NCBI GenBank assembly: GCA_946887425.1
Contig: CAMPKW010000024.1
Span: 1 to 15,031 of the forward strand
DNA length: 15,031 nt
DNA from: an uncultured Candidatus Saccharibacteria bacterium
GTDB taxonomy: Bacteria; Patescibacteria; Saccharimonadia; Saccharimonadales; UBA6022
Direction of reading: 5' to 3'
Below the pieces are notes generated by a model, which made no database searches, was not told the DNA's origin, and worked only from the letters and a program-made list of their open reading frames with translations. The position numbers and the translations under genes were made by a program. Within the stretch, counting starts at the first letter, position 1. Each line of letters begins with the position of its first letter. Positions 6,743 through 14,222 of the stretch are shown here, piece by piece.

Positions 6743-6777
6743 AAAAAAGAACCGCTCGTATGACCGAGCGGTTCTTT
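6743..6777 (-). terminator. Strong rho-independent terminator of pilA
   Basis: AAAGAACCGCTCG (6746-6758) pairs perfectly with CGAGCGGTTCTTT (6765-6777): 13 bp around a 6-nt loop. On the minus strand the stem runs into a T-run, TTTTTT, ending at 6743. It begins 24 bases after the pilA stop, so most pilA transcripts should end here. Confidence 0.93.
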
Positions 6778-6801
6778 GGTAGAAGAAACTAATACTATCG
6801 A

Positions 6802-7272
6802 TTAGCTGTCTTGGCAGAAGACGGCACCGTTACCAGCTTCAAGCTTAGTCGTAACAGTAAATTGACGAGCAGTTCCCGCAACTAATGCGCCAGGAGTGTT
6901 GCCACATTTACTTCTTTTGGTAACAATAATGGCACCATCAGCAGGGGCTGCTGTAGCATTAAAATCACGAATTTGCACTGAGGTCGTATTCTCTGACACA
7001 TCTTTTAGATACGTAGCAAGTCCAGTAGGTGTACTACCAAGCGGTAGAGTCGTTGTTCCGTTTGCAGGAGCTCCGCCACGGTTGTTGCTTGTATATGATG
7101 TTACTGCAGATGCAATTGAGCTGACATCGGTCTTACGAGCCGTGTCACGCTGGTTACGCTGCAAGGCAGGTAGTGCGATAAATACCATCAAGAAGATCAG
7201 TCCTGCAATAGCAAGCACCAATACAACCTCGATGATTGTAAAGCCTTTTTCACTGTTTTTTTGTACGTTCAT
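6802..7272 (-). CDS. pilA: Major type IV pilin
   Basis: The probable main fibre subunit. The 156-residue prepilin has a short charged leader (MNVQKNSEKG) cut after Gly10, then FTIIEVVLVLAIAGLIFLMV, with Phe at +1 and Glu at +5, and a hydrophobic helix continuing amphipathically to about residue 60. The globular domain is small, with two cysteines, Cys123 and Cys153, placed to close a C-terminal D-region-like disulfide loop. AAGGTGG lies about 10 bases before the ATG, a strong ribosome site. It is the only pilin here with its own strong terminator, and a TTGACG box lies upstream; together these indicate a separate, abundant transcript. Size and position after pilC mark it as the major rather than a minor pilin (inference). 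Confidence 0.9.
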   Translation of the reverse strand: MNVQKNSEKGFTIIEVVLVLAIAGLIFLMVFIALPALQRNQRDTARKTDVSSIASAVTSYTSNNRGGAPANGTTTLPLGSTPTGLATYLKDVSENTTSVQIRDFNATAAPADGAIIVTKRSKCGNTPGALVAGTARQFTVTTKLEAGNGAVFCQDS

Positions 7273-7288
7273 AAAATCTTTTCCACCT

Positions 7289-7317
7289 TTCTATGAACAA
7301 AATTATTCTTGCGTCAA
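7289..7317 (-). promoter_or_regulatory. Candidate promoter of pilA
   Basis: The minus strand has TTGACG (7312-7317), near-consensus for -35, followed at 16-17 bases by CATAGA/ATAGAA (7289-7295), a weak -10. The -35 lies inside the short palindrome GCGTC-TT-GACGC (7311-7322), which might also be an operator. The leader would be about 10 bases and contain the AAGGTGG site only if transcription starts at its upstream edge, so the exact -10 is uncertain. Confidence 0.35.
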
Positions 7318-7356
7318 GACGCTTATGCTCATAGTACGTTATATTTTTTTCTTTGT

Positions 7357-8568
7357 CTAGGTATTTACGCCGTTCACTAAGCCGTAAATCGGCAGAAGGA
7401 TCGCCCCCACCATACCACCAGCCACAATCGCCAGTACGACCATCAAAATCGGCTCGATAGCAGTGGAGATTGTTCGAATCTCTTCATCGAGCTCATCCTC
7501 GTATACCTGAGCCGTCTTGCCCATCATTTCGTCGATTTTACCCGACTGTTCACCGATTTTAATCATCTGCGGCACCATAGTCATAATGTAATCTTCTGGC
7601 TGCAAGGCAGTTGATAGTGCCTTACCACCCTTCACCTTCTCGGCTGCGCGCGTAATACTACCAGCAATAATAGAGTTGTTCACCGAGTCGCTACTGATGC
7701 GTAGCATATCGAGCATCGCAACGCCCGTGCCAAGTAGTGTCTGTCCGGTGCGCGTAAAACGAGCCATATAGAGCTTTCGGAACATCTTCCCAAACAGCGG
7801 AGCGTTGAGCTTGAAAGTATCCTTCACCTTAACGCCGTTATCTGTCTTGAGGTACTGCAACAAGAAATAGACACCAATACCTAGAATGATCAAAATAAGC
7901 CACCAGTAATTCTTGATCACTTCGGTCGTATCAACCATCAGCTGGGTCAAGAACGGAAGTTCCTTCTTCATGTCGCGGTATAGCTTCTCAACCTGCGGCA
8001 CGACCGTAAAGAGCATGAACCCCATCACACCAGCGATCACAAAAAGTACGATAATTGGATAGGTTAAAGCCCCCTTAATCTTACTCATAGTAGCCGCATC
8101 TTTTTCCTGCTGGGCTGCGACACGCTTTAGCGCGTCGTCAAGCGTACCGGACGCCTCACCTGCTGATACGAGAGCAATAAAGACTTTATCAAAAACTTCA
8201 GGGTGTTTTGCGAACGAGTCAGACAACTGCCGGCCACCTTCGACATCAGCAATAATTTCCTGGATAACGCCTTGGAGCTTTTTATTTTCTGTCTGTTCCA
8301 AGACGGTACGCATACTTTGCGATAGTGGTAAGCCAGCACCAATAAGCGTTGCGAGCTGGCGAGTAAATACAATCTTATCCTTCGTTGTAATACGGCCACT
8401 CAACTTACCAAAGAAGCTCCCTCCTTCGACGACTTCTTTGACATCGAGAGGAACAAAACCCTGTTCAATTAGCAGGCGTGCGGCTGAATTTTCCGTATCC
8501 GCCTGAACAACCGACTTAACAATCTTGTCGGTTGCACTATCGCGCGCTTCGTAGCTAAACTTTTTCAC
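7357..8568 (-). CDS. pilC: Type IV pilus inner-membrane platform protein PilC (GspF family)
   Basis: The integral membrane platform on which PilB and PilT act to add or remove pilins. The 403-residue product has the family layout: an N-terminal segment (1-60), a first GspF domain (about 65-165) leading into a membrane helix (about 170-190), a second helix at about 221-240, and a second GspF domain (about 265-370) leading into the last helix (about 372-396). The two GspF repeats share the pattern FTRQLATLIGAGLPL (68-82) / FTRTGQTLLGTGVAM (271-285) and SAGEASG / KIGEQSGK. The start is GTG, with AGAGGA six or seven bases upstream overlapping the end of pilT, giving a 3-base gap and probable coupling. 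Normal length. Confidence 0.96.
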   Translation of the reverse strand: MKKFSYEARDSATDKIVKSVVQADTENSAARLLIEQGFVPLDVKEVVEGGSFFGKLSGRITTKDKIVFTRQLATLIGAGLPLSQSMRTVLEQTENKKLQGVIQEIIADVEGGRQLSDSFAKHPEVFDKVFIALVSAGEASGTLDDALKRVAAQQEKDAATMSKIKGALTYPIIVLFVIAGVMGFMLFTVVPQVEKLYRDMKKELPFLTQLMVDTTEVIKNYWWLILIILGIGVYFLLQYLKTDNGVKVKDTFKLNAPLFGKMFRKLYMARFTRTGQTLLGTGVAMLDMLRISSDSVNNSIIAGSITRAAEKVKGGKALSTALQPEDYIMTMVPQMIKIGEQSGKIDEMMGKTAQVYEDELDEEIRTISTAIEPILMVVLAIVAGGMVGAILLPIYGLVNGVNT

Positions 8569-8571
8569 CGA

Positions 8572-9642
8572 TTATCCTCTCATAAGCCTTTCAAACTCGG
8601 TCAAATCAACGGCGTACTCGCGAGCGTTATCATACGTAATCGTACCGCTCTGCACAAGACTGACGAGTGTGCGGTCCATTGTCTGCATACCCTGATCCGC
8701 ACCAGTTTGAATCACCGCATCAAGCTGGTGACTTTTGCCTTCGCGAATAATATTGCGGACTGCCGGGTTGGCGACCAGCACTTCTGCCGCTACGACGCGT
8801 CCACCGCCAATTGCCGGCACAAGACGCTGAGAACAGATAGCCATCAAGATATTTGAGAGTTGTGCTCGAATCTGCGGCTGTTGGTGTGGCGGGAAAACGT
8901 CAATCATACGGTCGATCGACTGAGCAGCTGAATTGGTGTGAAGTGTCGCAAACACCAAGTGACCAGTCTCAGCGATAGTAATAGCCGCCGAAATAGTTTC
9001 AAGGTCACGCATCTCACCAATAAGGACAACGTCAGGATCTTGACGAAGGCTTGAGCGAAGTGCTGCCGAGAAGCTGTACGTGTCATAGTGAACTTCACGT
9101 TGTACAACAACGGATTTTTTAGATTTGTGCGTAAATTCGATCGGATCTTCGATGGTAATAATGTGATGCGAGCGTTCAGTATTGATCTTATCAAGGAGTG
9201 CCGCAAGTGTTGTCGACTTGCCAGATCCGGTCGGACCAGTCACGAGTACGAGGCCGCGCGGAAAATCAGCAAAGCCCATAACAACAGGCGGCATGCCAAG
9301 CTCGGTGACGGATTTAATTTCATTTGGAATCAAGCGAAGTGCTGCGGCGAGATTGCCACGCTCATGGAAAGCATTTACACGAAAACGCCCGAGGGTGCCG
9401 AAGGCGAAACTGAAGTCAAATTCCTTATCTTTCATAAGGATCTGCTGTTGGTCCTGATCGAGAATGGCAAATACCAATGCCTCAACCTGCTGCTCATCAA
9501 GTGGGTTAAAACCGGCAACTGGAAGCAACGAACCATCTACACGAAGCATTGGCGGTAGACCTACTTGCAGGTGAAGATCGGACGCGCGCTTGCGAACAAC
9601 TTCTTCGAGAAGTACTTCAATCCGTAGTTCTTGATTATTCAT
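8572..9642 (-). CDS. pilT: Type IV pilus retraction ATPase PilT
   Basis: A hexameric cytoplasmic ATPase that depolymerises the pilus and powers twitching, DNA uptake and surface pulling. The 356-residue protein (from ATG 9642) has an N-terminal PAS-like domain with the family SDLHLQVGLPPMLRVDG (21-37), Walker A GPTGSGKST (136-144), Asp box IITIEDPIEF (161-170), Walker B with Glu210 (DPDVVLIGEMRD) and His box HLVFATLHTNSA (228-239). AVRNIIRE (294-301) is the version here of the AIRNLIRE motif typical of PilT rather than PilB. An in-frame GTG at 9654 exists, but AAGGGTGGG is correctly spaced for the ATG at 9642. It starts 18 bases after the pilB stop and is nearly contiguous with pilC. Its presence implies that the pilus retracts. 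Confidence 0.96.
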   Translation of the reverse strand: MNNQELRIEVLLEEVVRKRASDLHLQVGLPPMLRVDGSLLPVAGFNPLDEQQVEALVFAILDQDQQQILMKDKEFDFSFAFGTLGRFRVNAFHERGNLAAALRLIPNEIKSVTELGMPPVVMGFADFPRGLVLVTGPTGSGKSTTLAALLDKINTERSHHIITIEDPIEFTHKSKKSVVVQREVHYDTYSFSAALRSSLRQDPDVVLIGEMRDLETISAAITIAETGHLVFATLHTNSAAQSIDRMIDVFPPHQQPQIRAQLSNILMAICSQRLVPAIGGGRVVAAEVLVANPAVRNIIREGKSHQLDAVIQTGADQGMQTMDRTLVSLVQSGTITYDNAREYAVDLTEFERLMRG

Positions 9643-9660
9643 ATTTTGTCCCACCCTTCT

Positions 9661-11424
9661 TTATGCAATATCTGCCGCAACGCGGTTTACTTCTTCAATT
9701 GTCGTTATGCCCTGTAGTGCTTTTAGATAGCCGTCTTGACGCATGGTAATCATACCCTGCTCAACTGCGAGGCGTTGGATTTCACCGCTCGTAGCTCGCT
9801 TTACGATAAGATCTTGGATAGATTCGTTCACATCCATGACCTCATACAGACCGGCTCGGCCAGAATAACCCCGTGGCGTCTGCGGCGTATCTCTACCCTT
9901 GACTAAAGTATAAGCGCTTTGGCCTGCAAGAGGCAAGTCTTTATACCCTAAATCTTCAGAAACCTTCAAGACGTCGGCTTGCGTCTTTGGCAACAGATGC
10001 CCTACCGTCGCCAAAATGTTCTGTGTCTCGATTGGTGACGACTGATACGACTCGCGTTTTGGAGCTACTCGACGCACCAATCGCTGACCAATAATTGTAT
10101 TCACAGTACTGGCAATCAGGAATGGTTCAATACCCATATCAAGTAGACGCGGCAATACACCCGCTGCCGAATTGGTGTGGAGTGTACTAAACACCAAGTG
10201 ACCCGTCAGCGCAGCTTGCACGGCAAGATTTGCCGTCTCCGAGTCGCGAATCTCACCCACCATCACAACATCAGGATCTTGACGCAAGATTGAGCGAAGC
10301 CCACTTGCAAACGTAAGTCCAACATCTGCATTGACCTGAATTTGATTAACGCCGTCCATCTTGTACTCGACTGGATCCTCAAGCGTAACGATATTAACAG
10401 CGTCGTCCTTAATCTCCTTAATAAGTGCATAAAGACTGGTTGACTTACCAGAACCCGTCGGACCCGATGTCAGTACCATGCCGTTCGGGCGGCGAATACC
10501 TTTTCGAATCGTTCGAAGTGAGCGGCCGGCATATCCCATTTGTTCAATATCAAAGCTGTTACCTGACTTATCGAGCAAACGGATAACCACTTGCTCTCCC
10601 CAAACAACCGGGCTAATAGCAATACGAAGGTCAACCTCTTTGTTAGCCACACCTACGGTAAATTGACCATCTTGTGGGATACGGTGTTCATCAATCTTAA
10701 GATTGGATAAAATTTTTATACGGCTCACAAGCGCTGGTTCGATAGATTTTGGCAGTTGCATAATCTCACGCAGCACCCCGTCAACACGACAGCGAATCTT
10801 GAGCGTCTTCTCAAGTGGTTCAATATGAACATCGCTGGCACGTGACTTTACTGCATATTCCAAAATAGTACTAAGTGCGCGGCTAATCGGCGAATCTTGA
10901 ACAAGCGTCTTGATATCCTTGGCGGAGTCTTGATTAGCTTCGGCCTGTGACGCTTCTGCAGCTGCATCAACGCTCGAAAGATCGGTTCGATATTGATCGA
11001 GTACATGCCGCACTCCAGCCTCAGAAGCCATAAATACCTTGATTGGACGCTGGATGAGATTGGCAAGATAATCGACAGCTTGAACATTATTGGCATCGAT
11101 CATTGCTACAGCAAGGCGGTTCTGTACCTCAGCTAGTGGTACGGCCATAAATCGTTCGGCAATGTCTTCAGCAAGAAGGCTTAGTACTTTCTGATCAATA
11201 ATACTGTTGCTAAGATTGACGTACGGCACTCCAGACACCTGCGCAATGGCATGCGCCAATAGCTCGTCGTCAACGATATGCTTTTCGGCCAGAATGCTAA
11301 ATAGCGGCTTATTAGTCTGCGCTACTTCAGCATTCGCCTCGTCAATCACTTCTTGACGCACCAGCCCTTCACTAACGAGCAGGTCAATCAACTTCTCCTG
11401 GATATCACTCGTGAGTAGTGCCAT
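9661..11424 (-). CDS. pilB: Type IV pilus extension ATPase PilB (GspE family), lacking the zinc tetracysteine
   Basis: A cytoplasmic hexameric ATPase that drives pilin addition through PilC. The 587-residue protein has an MshEN/GspE N-terminal domain (about 8-145), an acidic, Ala-rich linker (150-172), the GspE domain with SDVHIEP (197-203), Walker A GPTGSGKST (321-329), Asp box IVTLEDPVEY (345-354), Walker B with Glu391 (DPDVVMVGEIRD) and His box HLVFSTLHTNSA (409-420). The only cysteine is Cys212. The region between QRLVRRVAPK (447-456) and GYSGRAGLYEVMD (519-531), where most PilB/GspE proteins hold four zinc-binding cysteines, has none. The RLG-type motif used for cyclic-di-GMP binding by MshEN domains is not recognisable. 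ATG is preceded by AAGGA at nine bases. It follows the small P-position gene and leads into pilT. Confidence 0.96.
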   Translation of the reverse strand: MALLTSDIQEKLIDLLVSEGLVRQEVIDEANAEVAQTNKPLFSILAEKHIVDDELLAHAIAQVSGVPYVNLSNSIIDQKVLSLLAEDIAERFMAVPLAEVQNRLAVAMIDANNVQAVDYLANLIQRPIKVFMASEAGVRHVLDQYRTDLSSVDAAAEASQAEANQDSAKDIKTLVQDSPISRALSTILEYAVKSRASDVHIEPLEKTLKIRCRVDGVLREIMQLPKSIEPALVSRIKILSNLKIDEHRIPQDGQFTVGVANKEVDLRIAISPVVWGEQVVIRLLDKSGNSFDIEQMGYAGRSLRTIRKGIRRPNGMVLTSGPTGSGKSTSLYALIKEIKDDAVNIVTLEDPVEYKMDGVNQIQVNADVGLTFASGLRSILRQDPDVVMVGEIRDSETANLAVQAALTGHLVFSTLHTNSAAGVLPRLLDMGIEPFLIASTVNTIIGQRLVRRVAPKRESYQSSPIETQNILATVGHLLPKTQADVLKVSEDLGYKDLPLAGQSAYTLVKGRDTPQTPRGYSGRAGLYEVMDVNESIQDLIVKRATSGEIQRLAVEQGMITMRQDGYLKALQGITTIEEVNRVAADIA

Positions 11425-11443
11425 AACTTAATTCCTTTTTATC

Positions 11444-11683
11444 TTACTGGGGCGTATTAGTATTGCCACCGATTAGCACTTCAACCGTTGGGTTAATTGC
11501 ATCCTTATTAAAGATACTAGGGTCCGGCTGGTCATCAACCGTTGGTGAAATAGCATCCACCGTTTTTACTTTGACCGGTTCTTGGTTTGACTTAAATATA
11601 GGTAGAGCACCGGCGACAAAGTATGCGACCAGCACGCTCATAGAAGCGATGAGTATAATCATTGCGATATCTGTTTTTTTCAT
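11444..11683 (-). CDS. Small membrane-anchored protein in the PilP position, function unknown
   Basis: A 79-residue protein with Lys-Lys-Thr, then one hydrophobic helix (about 6-29), then an exported tail rich in Pro, Asp, Asn and Val. The tail holds an imperfect repeat, DAISPTV (43-49) and DAINPTV (61-67), separated by an acidic Pro-Asp segment. There is no lipobox cysteine, so it is not a PilP lipoprotein by sequence. Its place, directly after pilM-pilN-pilO and before pilB, is where PilP occurs in diderm pilMNOPQ operons. The ATG overlaps the pilO stop as ATGA, and AAGGTGGTG is five bases upstream. It may be a reduced functional counterpart of PilP that binds PilN/PilO (inference); I cannot assign a family. 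Confidence 0.82.
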   Translation of the reverse strand: MKKTDIAMIILIASMSVLVAYFVAGALPIFKSNQEPVKVKTVDAISPTVDDQPDPSIFNKDAINPTVEVLIGGNTNTPQ

Positions 11684-12372
11684 GGCTTCACCACCTTATC
11701 CTTGAGTTCAATTGTACGCGCAGGCTCGTAGTAAGCACGCCCATCAATTGTCATCGTTAGCTTTCCATTTGCCTGTTCAAGTACAAGGTTCGTTATGTCG
11801 ATAGCTCGGATCGAGCGTTCGAATCGCTCAAGCAAAGCCTTAAGTGCATTTGCATCGCCCGAAACCGCAAGGTTAAAGGTAATCTGGTTCTGAGTTTCAT
11901 CAGTTGTTGTGCTCGCATCTTGCACGGCGCTGTCATCCGACACCTCAACACCAGCTACAGGGATCACATTAAGAGATTCCAGCGTCAAGCCATCAATACC
12001 AGCTATTAATTTTTGTTGCAGTGATGAACCAAGTGCAAGCGAGTTGGCATCCGCTGGTAACGCCTCAAGGATTACCTGCAGCGCCTTATCTTCTGGATTA
12101 GCCTTGACGCTATTGAGCCCTTCGTTTGTGTCTAGTAAACGAATGTTCTCTTCTAGTTCGGCGACGGCAGCGTTATTTTTCGTAAGAACTGAGACGGTAT
12201 TATTCTTTTCGTTAATCACCTTTTGATTAAAGGCAAGTTTTTGCATAAGGAAGATCGAACCAACTGCGGCAAAACCAACAATAACAGACACCCCGGCAAC
12301 CCATAAGAACATCGTACGGTTAGCCTTTGCAATTTGCTGTCGCTTACGAAGTGCAACTTCTTTTGTAGCCAT
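11680..12372 (-). CDS. pilO: Type IV pilus alignment protein PilO-like
   Basis: A bitopic inner-membrane protein of the PilM-N-O alignment complex. The 230-residue product has a basic cytoplasmic N-terminus (1-20), one membrane helix (about 21-44), a probable coiled coil (about 45-85, with alternating Asn, Lys, Glu and hydrophobics) and a C-terminal ferredoxin-like-sized domain (about 95-225). Sequence identity to named PilO proteins is weak; the call rests on this architecture and on its place between pilN and the P-position gene. ATG overlaps the pilN stop as TAATG, with AAGGAG eight bases upstream. It ends in TGA inside an ATGA overlap, the only TGA stop among the genes of this window. Confidence 0.85.
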   Translation of the reverse strand: MATKEVALRKRQQIAKANRTMFLWVAGVSVIVGFAAVGSIFLMQKLAFNQKVINEKNNTVSVLTKNNAAVAELEENIRLLDTNEGLNSVKANPEDKALQVILEALPADANSLALGSSLQQKLIAGIDGLTLESLNVIPVAGVEVSDDSAVQDASTTTDETQNQITFNLAVSGDANALKALLERFERSIRAIDITNLVLEQANGKLTMTIDGRAYYEPARTIELKDKVVKP

Positions 12373-13118
12373 TATTCATTCTCCTTCACGTCAGCGGCTG
12401 CATCGGTAAACAGGCTCTGCGGAATACGAACGCGAGAATCTGTGACATTTATCTGCTGGGCTGGTGCTTTAATTTCAACATTACGAAGTCCAGACTGGAG
12501 CAATTCTGTCGGGTATACAAATGAGATAATGAATCGCAACACTCTTTGACCCGAAGCATCCTCCCCGTAGCTAGTCTCTAGTACGTCAACTGTGCTAGCA
12601 AGTGCTGTTTCGCGTGGCGTATTGCTTTCAGCATCTTGCCCGGCTTTGTTAAGGTAGTGAACCTTGGTGCTTAGAATTGTCTTTTTAAGCATTTCTACTG
12701 ATGAAAATCCGCCGGTAGACTGACCCTCGATGTTGATCGTACTCGTTGCAGGATCAAGCTTCACAGTTGAGAATGCAACGTTATTAGGAGCTGGCGGATT
12801 AACGGCTAGCATAAGGCTAAATAAACGAGAGTCTATCTTTTTATCAGTATGCATTTGCGTTAATTTAGTGAGCTGATTTTGAATTGTGAGCGTGTCACTA
12901 AGATCAGGCTTACTCTGCAGCTCAGCGTTCTGCTTCTTGATAGCATCGTCTGCGATATTACCCGCAATAGCCTGCCCACCAATGAGCACTGCGAGAATAA
13001 CAACGACGCTCACCGATACGATACCGATAAGAACTGCGGTAGAAATCACTCCCGAGCGAACACGCTCAGCCTTGATGAGCTCCTGCTTAACATCTGGTAT
13101 AAGATTGATTTCAATCAT
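12372..13118 (-). CDS. pilN: Type IV pilus alignment protein PilN-like
   Basis: A bitopic inner-membrane protein that links cytoplasmic PilM to PilO. The 248-residue protein opens with MIEINLIPD, the short N-terminal INLxP peptide by which PilN docks into PilM. One membrane helix follows (about 23-50), then a coiled-coil-like stretch (about 52-90) and an exported alpha/beta domain. It is longer than typical PilN (about 200 residues), the extra length lying in the C-terminal half. Its ATG shares a base with the pilM stop (TAATG) and has GAGGG eight bases upstream, so translation is probably coupled. Confidence 0.89.
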   Translation of the reverse strand: MIEINLIPDVKQELIKAERVRSGVISTAVLIGIVSVSVVVILAVLIGGQAIAGNIADDAIKKQNAELQSKPDLSDTLTIQNQLTKLTQMHTDKKIDSRLFSLMLAVNPPAPNNVAFSTVKLDPATSTINIEGQSTGGFSSVEMLKKTILSTKVHYLNKAGQDAESNTPRETALASTVDVLETSYGEDASGQRVLRFIISFVYPTELLQSGLRNVEIKAPAQQINVTDSRVRIPQSLFTDAAADVKENE

Positions 13119-14164
13119 TATTTATTCCCTCTTTGCGCCAAACCAACAACTGTCGCGAACTCTGTGGCTATTGTTCCCAGTTGCTGCTGGTCGGATTGTT
13201 GAACGCGAACCTTCTGCCACGGATTAGCAATCTGTGACTGGACACCGGTTTTTGCGCTAATATAATCACCGAGCTTTGGCACCACTGCACCGTACCCCGA
13301 AAGCAAGACGCCACTAACAGCAGTGTTTGGATAACGGGTTTGGAAAAATTTGATAGACTTCACAAGCTCAGCTGCAAAGTTATCGAGAACACCTTCGATC
13401 GCGCGGAACACTTGACCCTCAAGTCGATCAGGGGCTAAGCCGAACTTCAAGATGAACTGACGCGCTTGGTCTTCTTGGACATTAAGATTCTGCACCGCTG
13501 CCTTAAGAAGTGAATTTAATCCGGTTGGGATAGTGCGCACAAGTCGAGGAGAATCATTAAAAGTAATCGCAAGATCAGTTGAGAACTCTCCAATATCAAT
13601 CAGTAGTCGAGCATCCTTGACGCCACTTGGCAGCAGCGAGCGAACCATCGCGAGCGGATCTGGCTCGGCTGCAATCACGTTTAGACCAAGGCCCTCAACA
13701 AATTCCAAACGCTCTTCCGCGTATGAGTTGGCGGTGCTTGCAAGCAGTACTTCCTGCTTCTGCGGATCATGAAGCGACTGGCCAAGCAGTGCCCAGTCAA
13801 CTTTTGCTTCATCAATTGACATCGGGATATATTGATCGATCTGATATTTCAACGTAGCCTTTAGTTCAGCTGGCGACAGCGTCGGTACATCAATTACGGT
13901 AGTAAAGGTCTTATTTGACGGAAGGCCAATAACGACATTCTTTGTCTTGATGCCACTTTGACCAATGGCCGTCATAATTACTTCACCTAAGCGACGCTGC
14001 GCCTCGGTTGAACCGCTTGTTGTTATCTTTGAATCCACTGGCGCATAGCCATAATGAAGTAATGTCCAGTTGTCTGTCCCGTTGTTTGCTAACTGTACGA
14101 CCCGAACCGCATTGGTACCGATATCTAGTGCAAAAAAGTCGCCCACGCCTTTTAGTAATGCCAT
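13118..14164 (-). CDS. pilM: Type IV pilus assembly ATPase PilM (actin-like)
   Basis: A cytoplasmic actin-fold protein that binds the N-terminus of PilN and is thought to communicate with PilB/PilT. The 348-residue product (from ATG 14164) has the phosphate-1 motif FFALDIGTNAVRVVQL (10-25), the pilus segment YQIDQYIPMSIDEAKVDW typical of PilM (Pro-Met-Ser core), a second phosphate-type motif LLIDIGEFSTDLAI and LLSGYGAVVPKLGDYI near the C-terminus, all in order for the FtsA/PilM fold. The frame extends to an ATG at 14176, but GAGGG is spaced for 14164. A TATAAT box ends 11 bases before the ATG and overlaps the longer start, so transcription may begin just before the gene. Confidence 0.95.
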   Translation of the reverse strand: MALLKGVGDFFALDIGTNAVRVVQLANNGTDNWTLLHYGYAPVDSKITTSGSTEAQRRLGEVIMTAIGQSGIKTKNVVIGLPSNKTFTTVIDVPTLSPAELKATLKYQIDQYIPMSIDEAKVDWALLGQSLHDPQKQEVLLASTANSYAEERLEFVEGLGLNVIAAEPDPLAMVRSLLPSGVKDARLLIDIGEFSTDLAITFNDSPRLVRTIPTGLNSLLKAAVQNLNVQEDQARQFILKFGLAPDRLEGQVFRAIEGVLDNFAAELVKSIKFFQTRYPNTAVSGVLLSGYGAVVPKLGDYISAKTGVQSQIANPWQKVRVQQSDQQQLGTIATEFATVVGLAQRGNK

Positions 14165-14174
14165 ATTATCCCTC

Positions 14175-14180
14175 ATTATA
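14175..14180 (-). promoter_or_regulatory. -10 box upstream of pilM
   Basis: The minus strand has TATAAT ten bases before the pilM ATG; TTGTAT 18 bases further upstream is a weak -35. If used, the leader would be about 3-5 bases and would exclude the GAGGG ribosome site. That site would then serve only transcripts arriving from the upstream gene. Confidence 0.45.
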
Positions 14181-14222
14181 CATAAGCATGATCACAAAAT
14201 ACAAGCCTATTGTTAAGTGTTA

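Noticed and set aside
7321..7338. Plus-strand promoter-like GCTTATGCTCATAGT, similar to the region before xerA
   Set aside because: No plus-strand gene follows; it would only give antisense RNA to pilC, and the match is short.
9088..9558. 156-codon plus-strand frame opposite pilT
   Set aside because: The sense strand encodes conserved PilT motifs across this whole interval; the antisense product has no recognisable feature.
11680..11683. TGA recoded as Gly (as in Gracilibacteria/Absconditabacteria)
   Set aside because: No in-frame TGA occurs inside any gene here, and the single terminal TGA sits in a classic ATGA overlap, so the standard code suffices.
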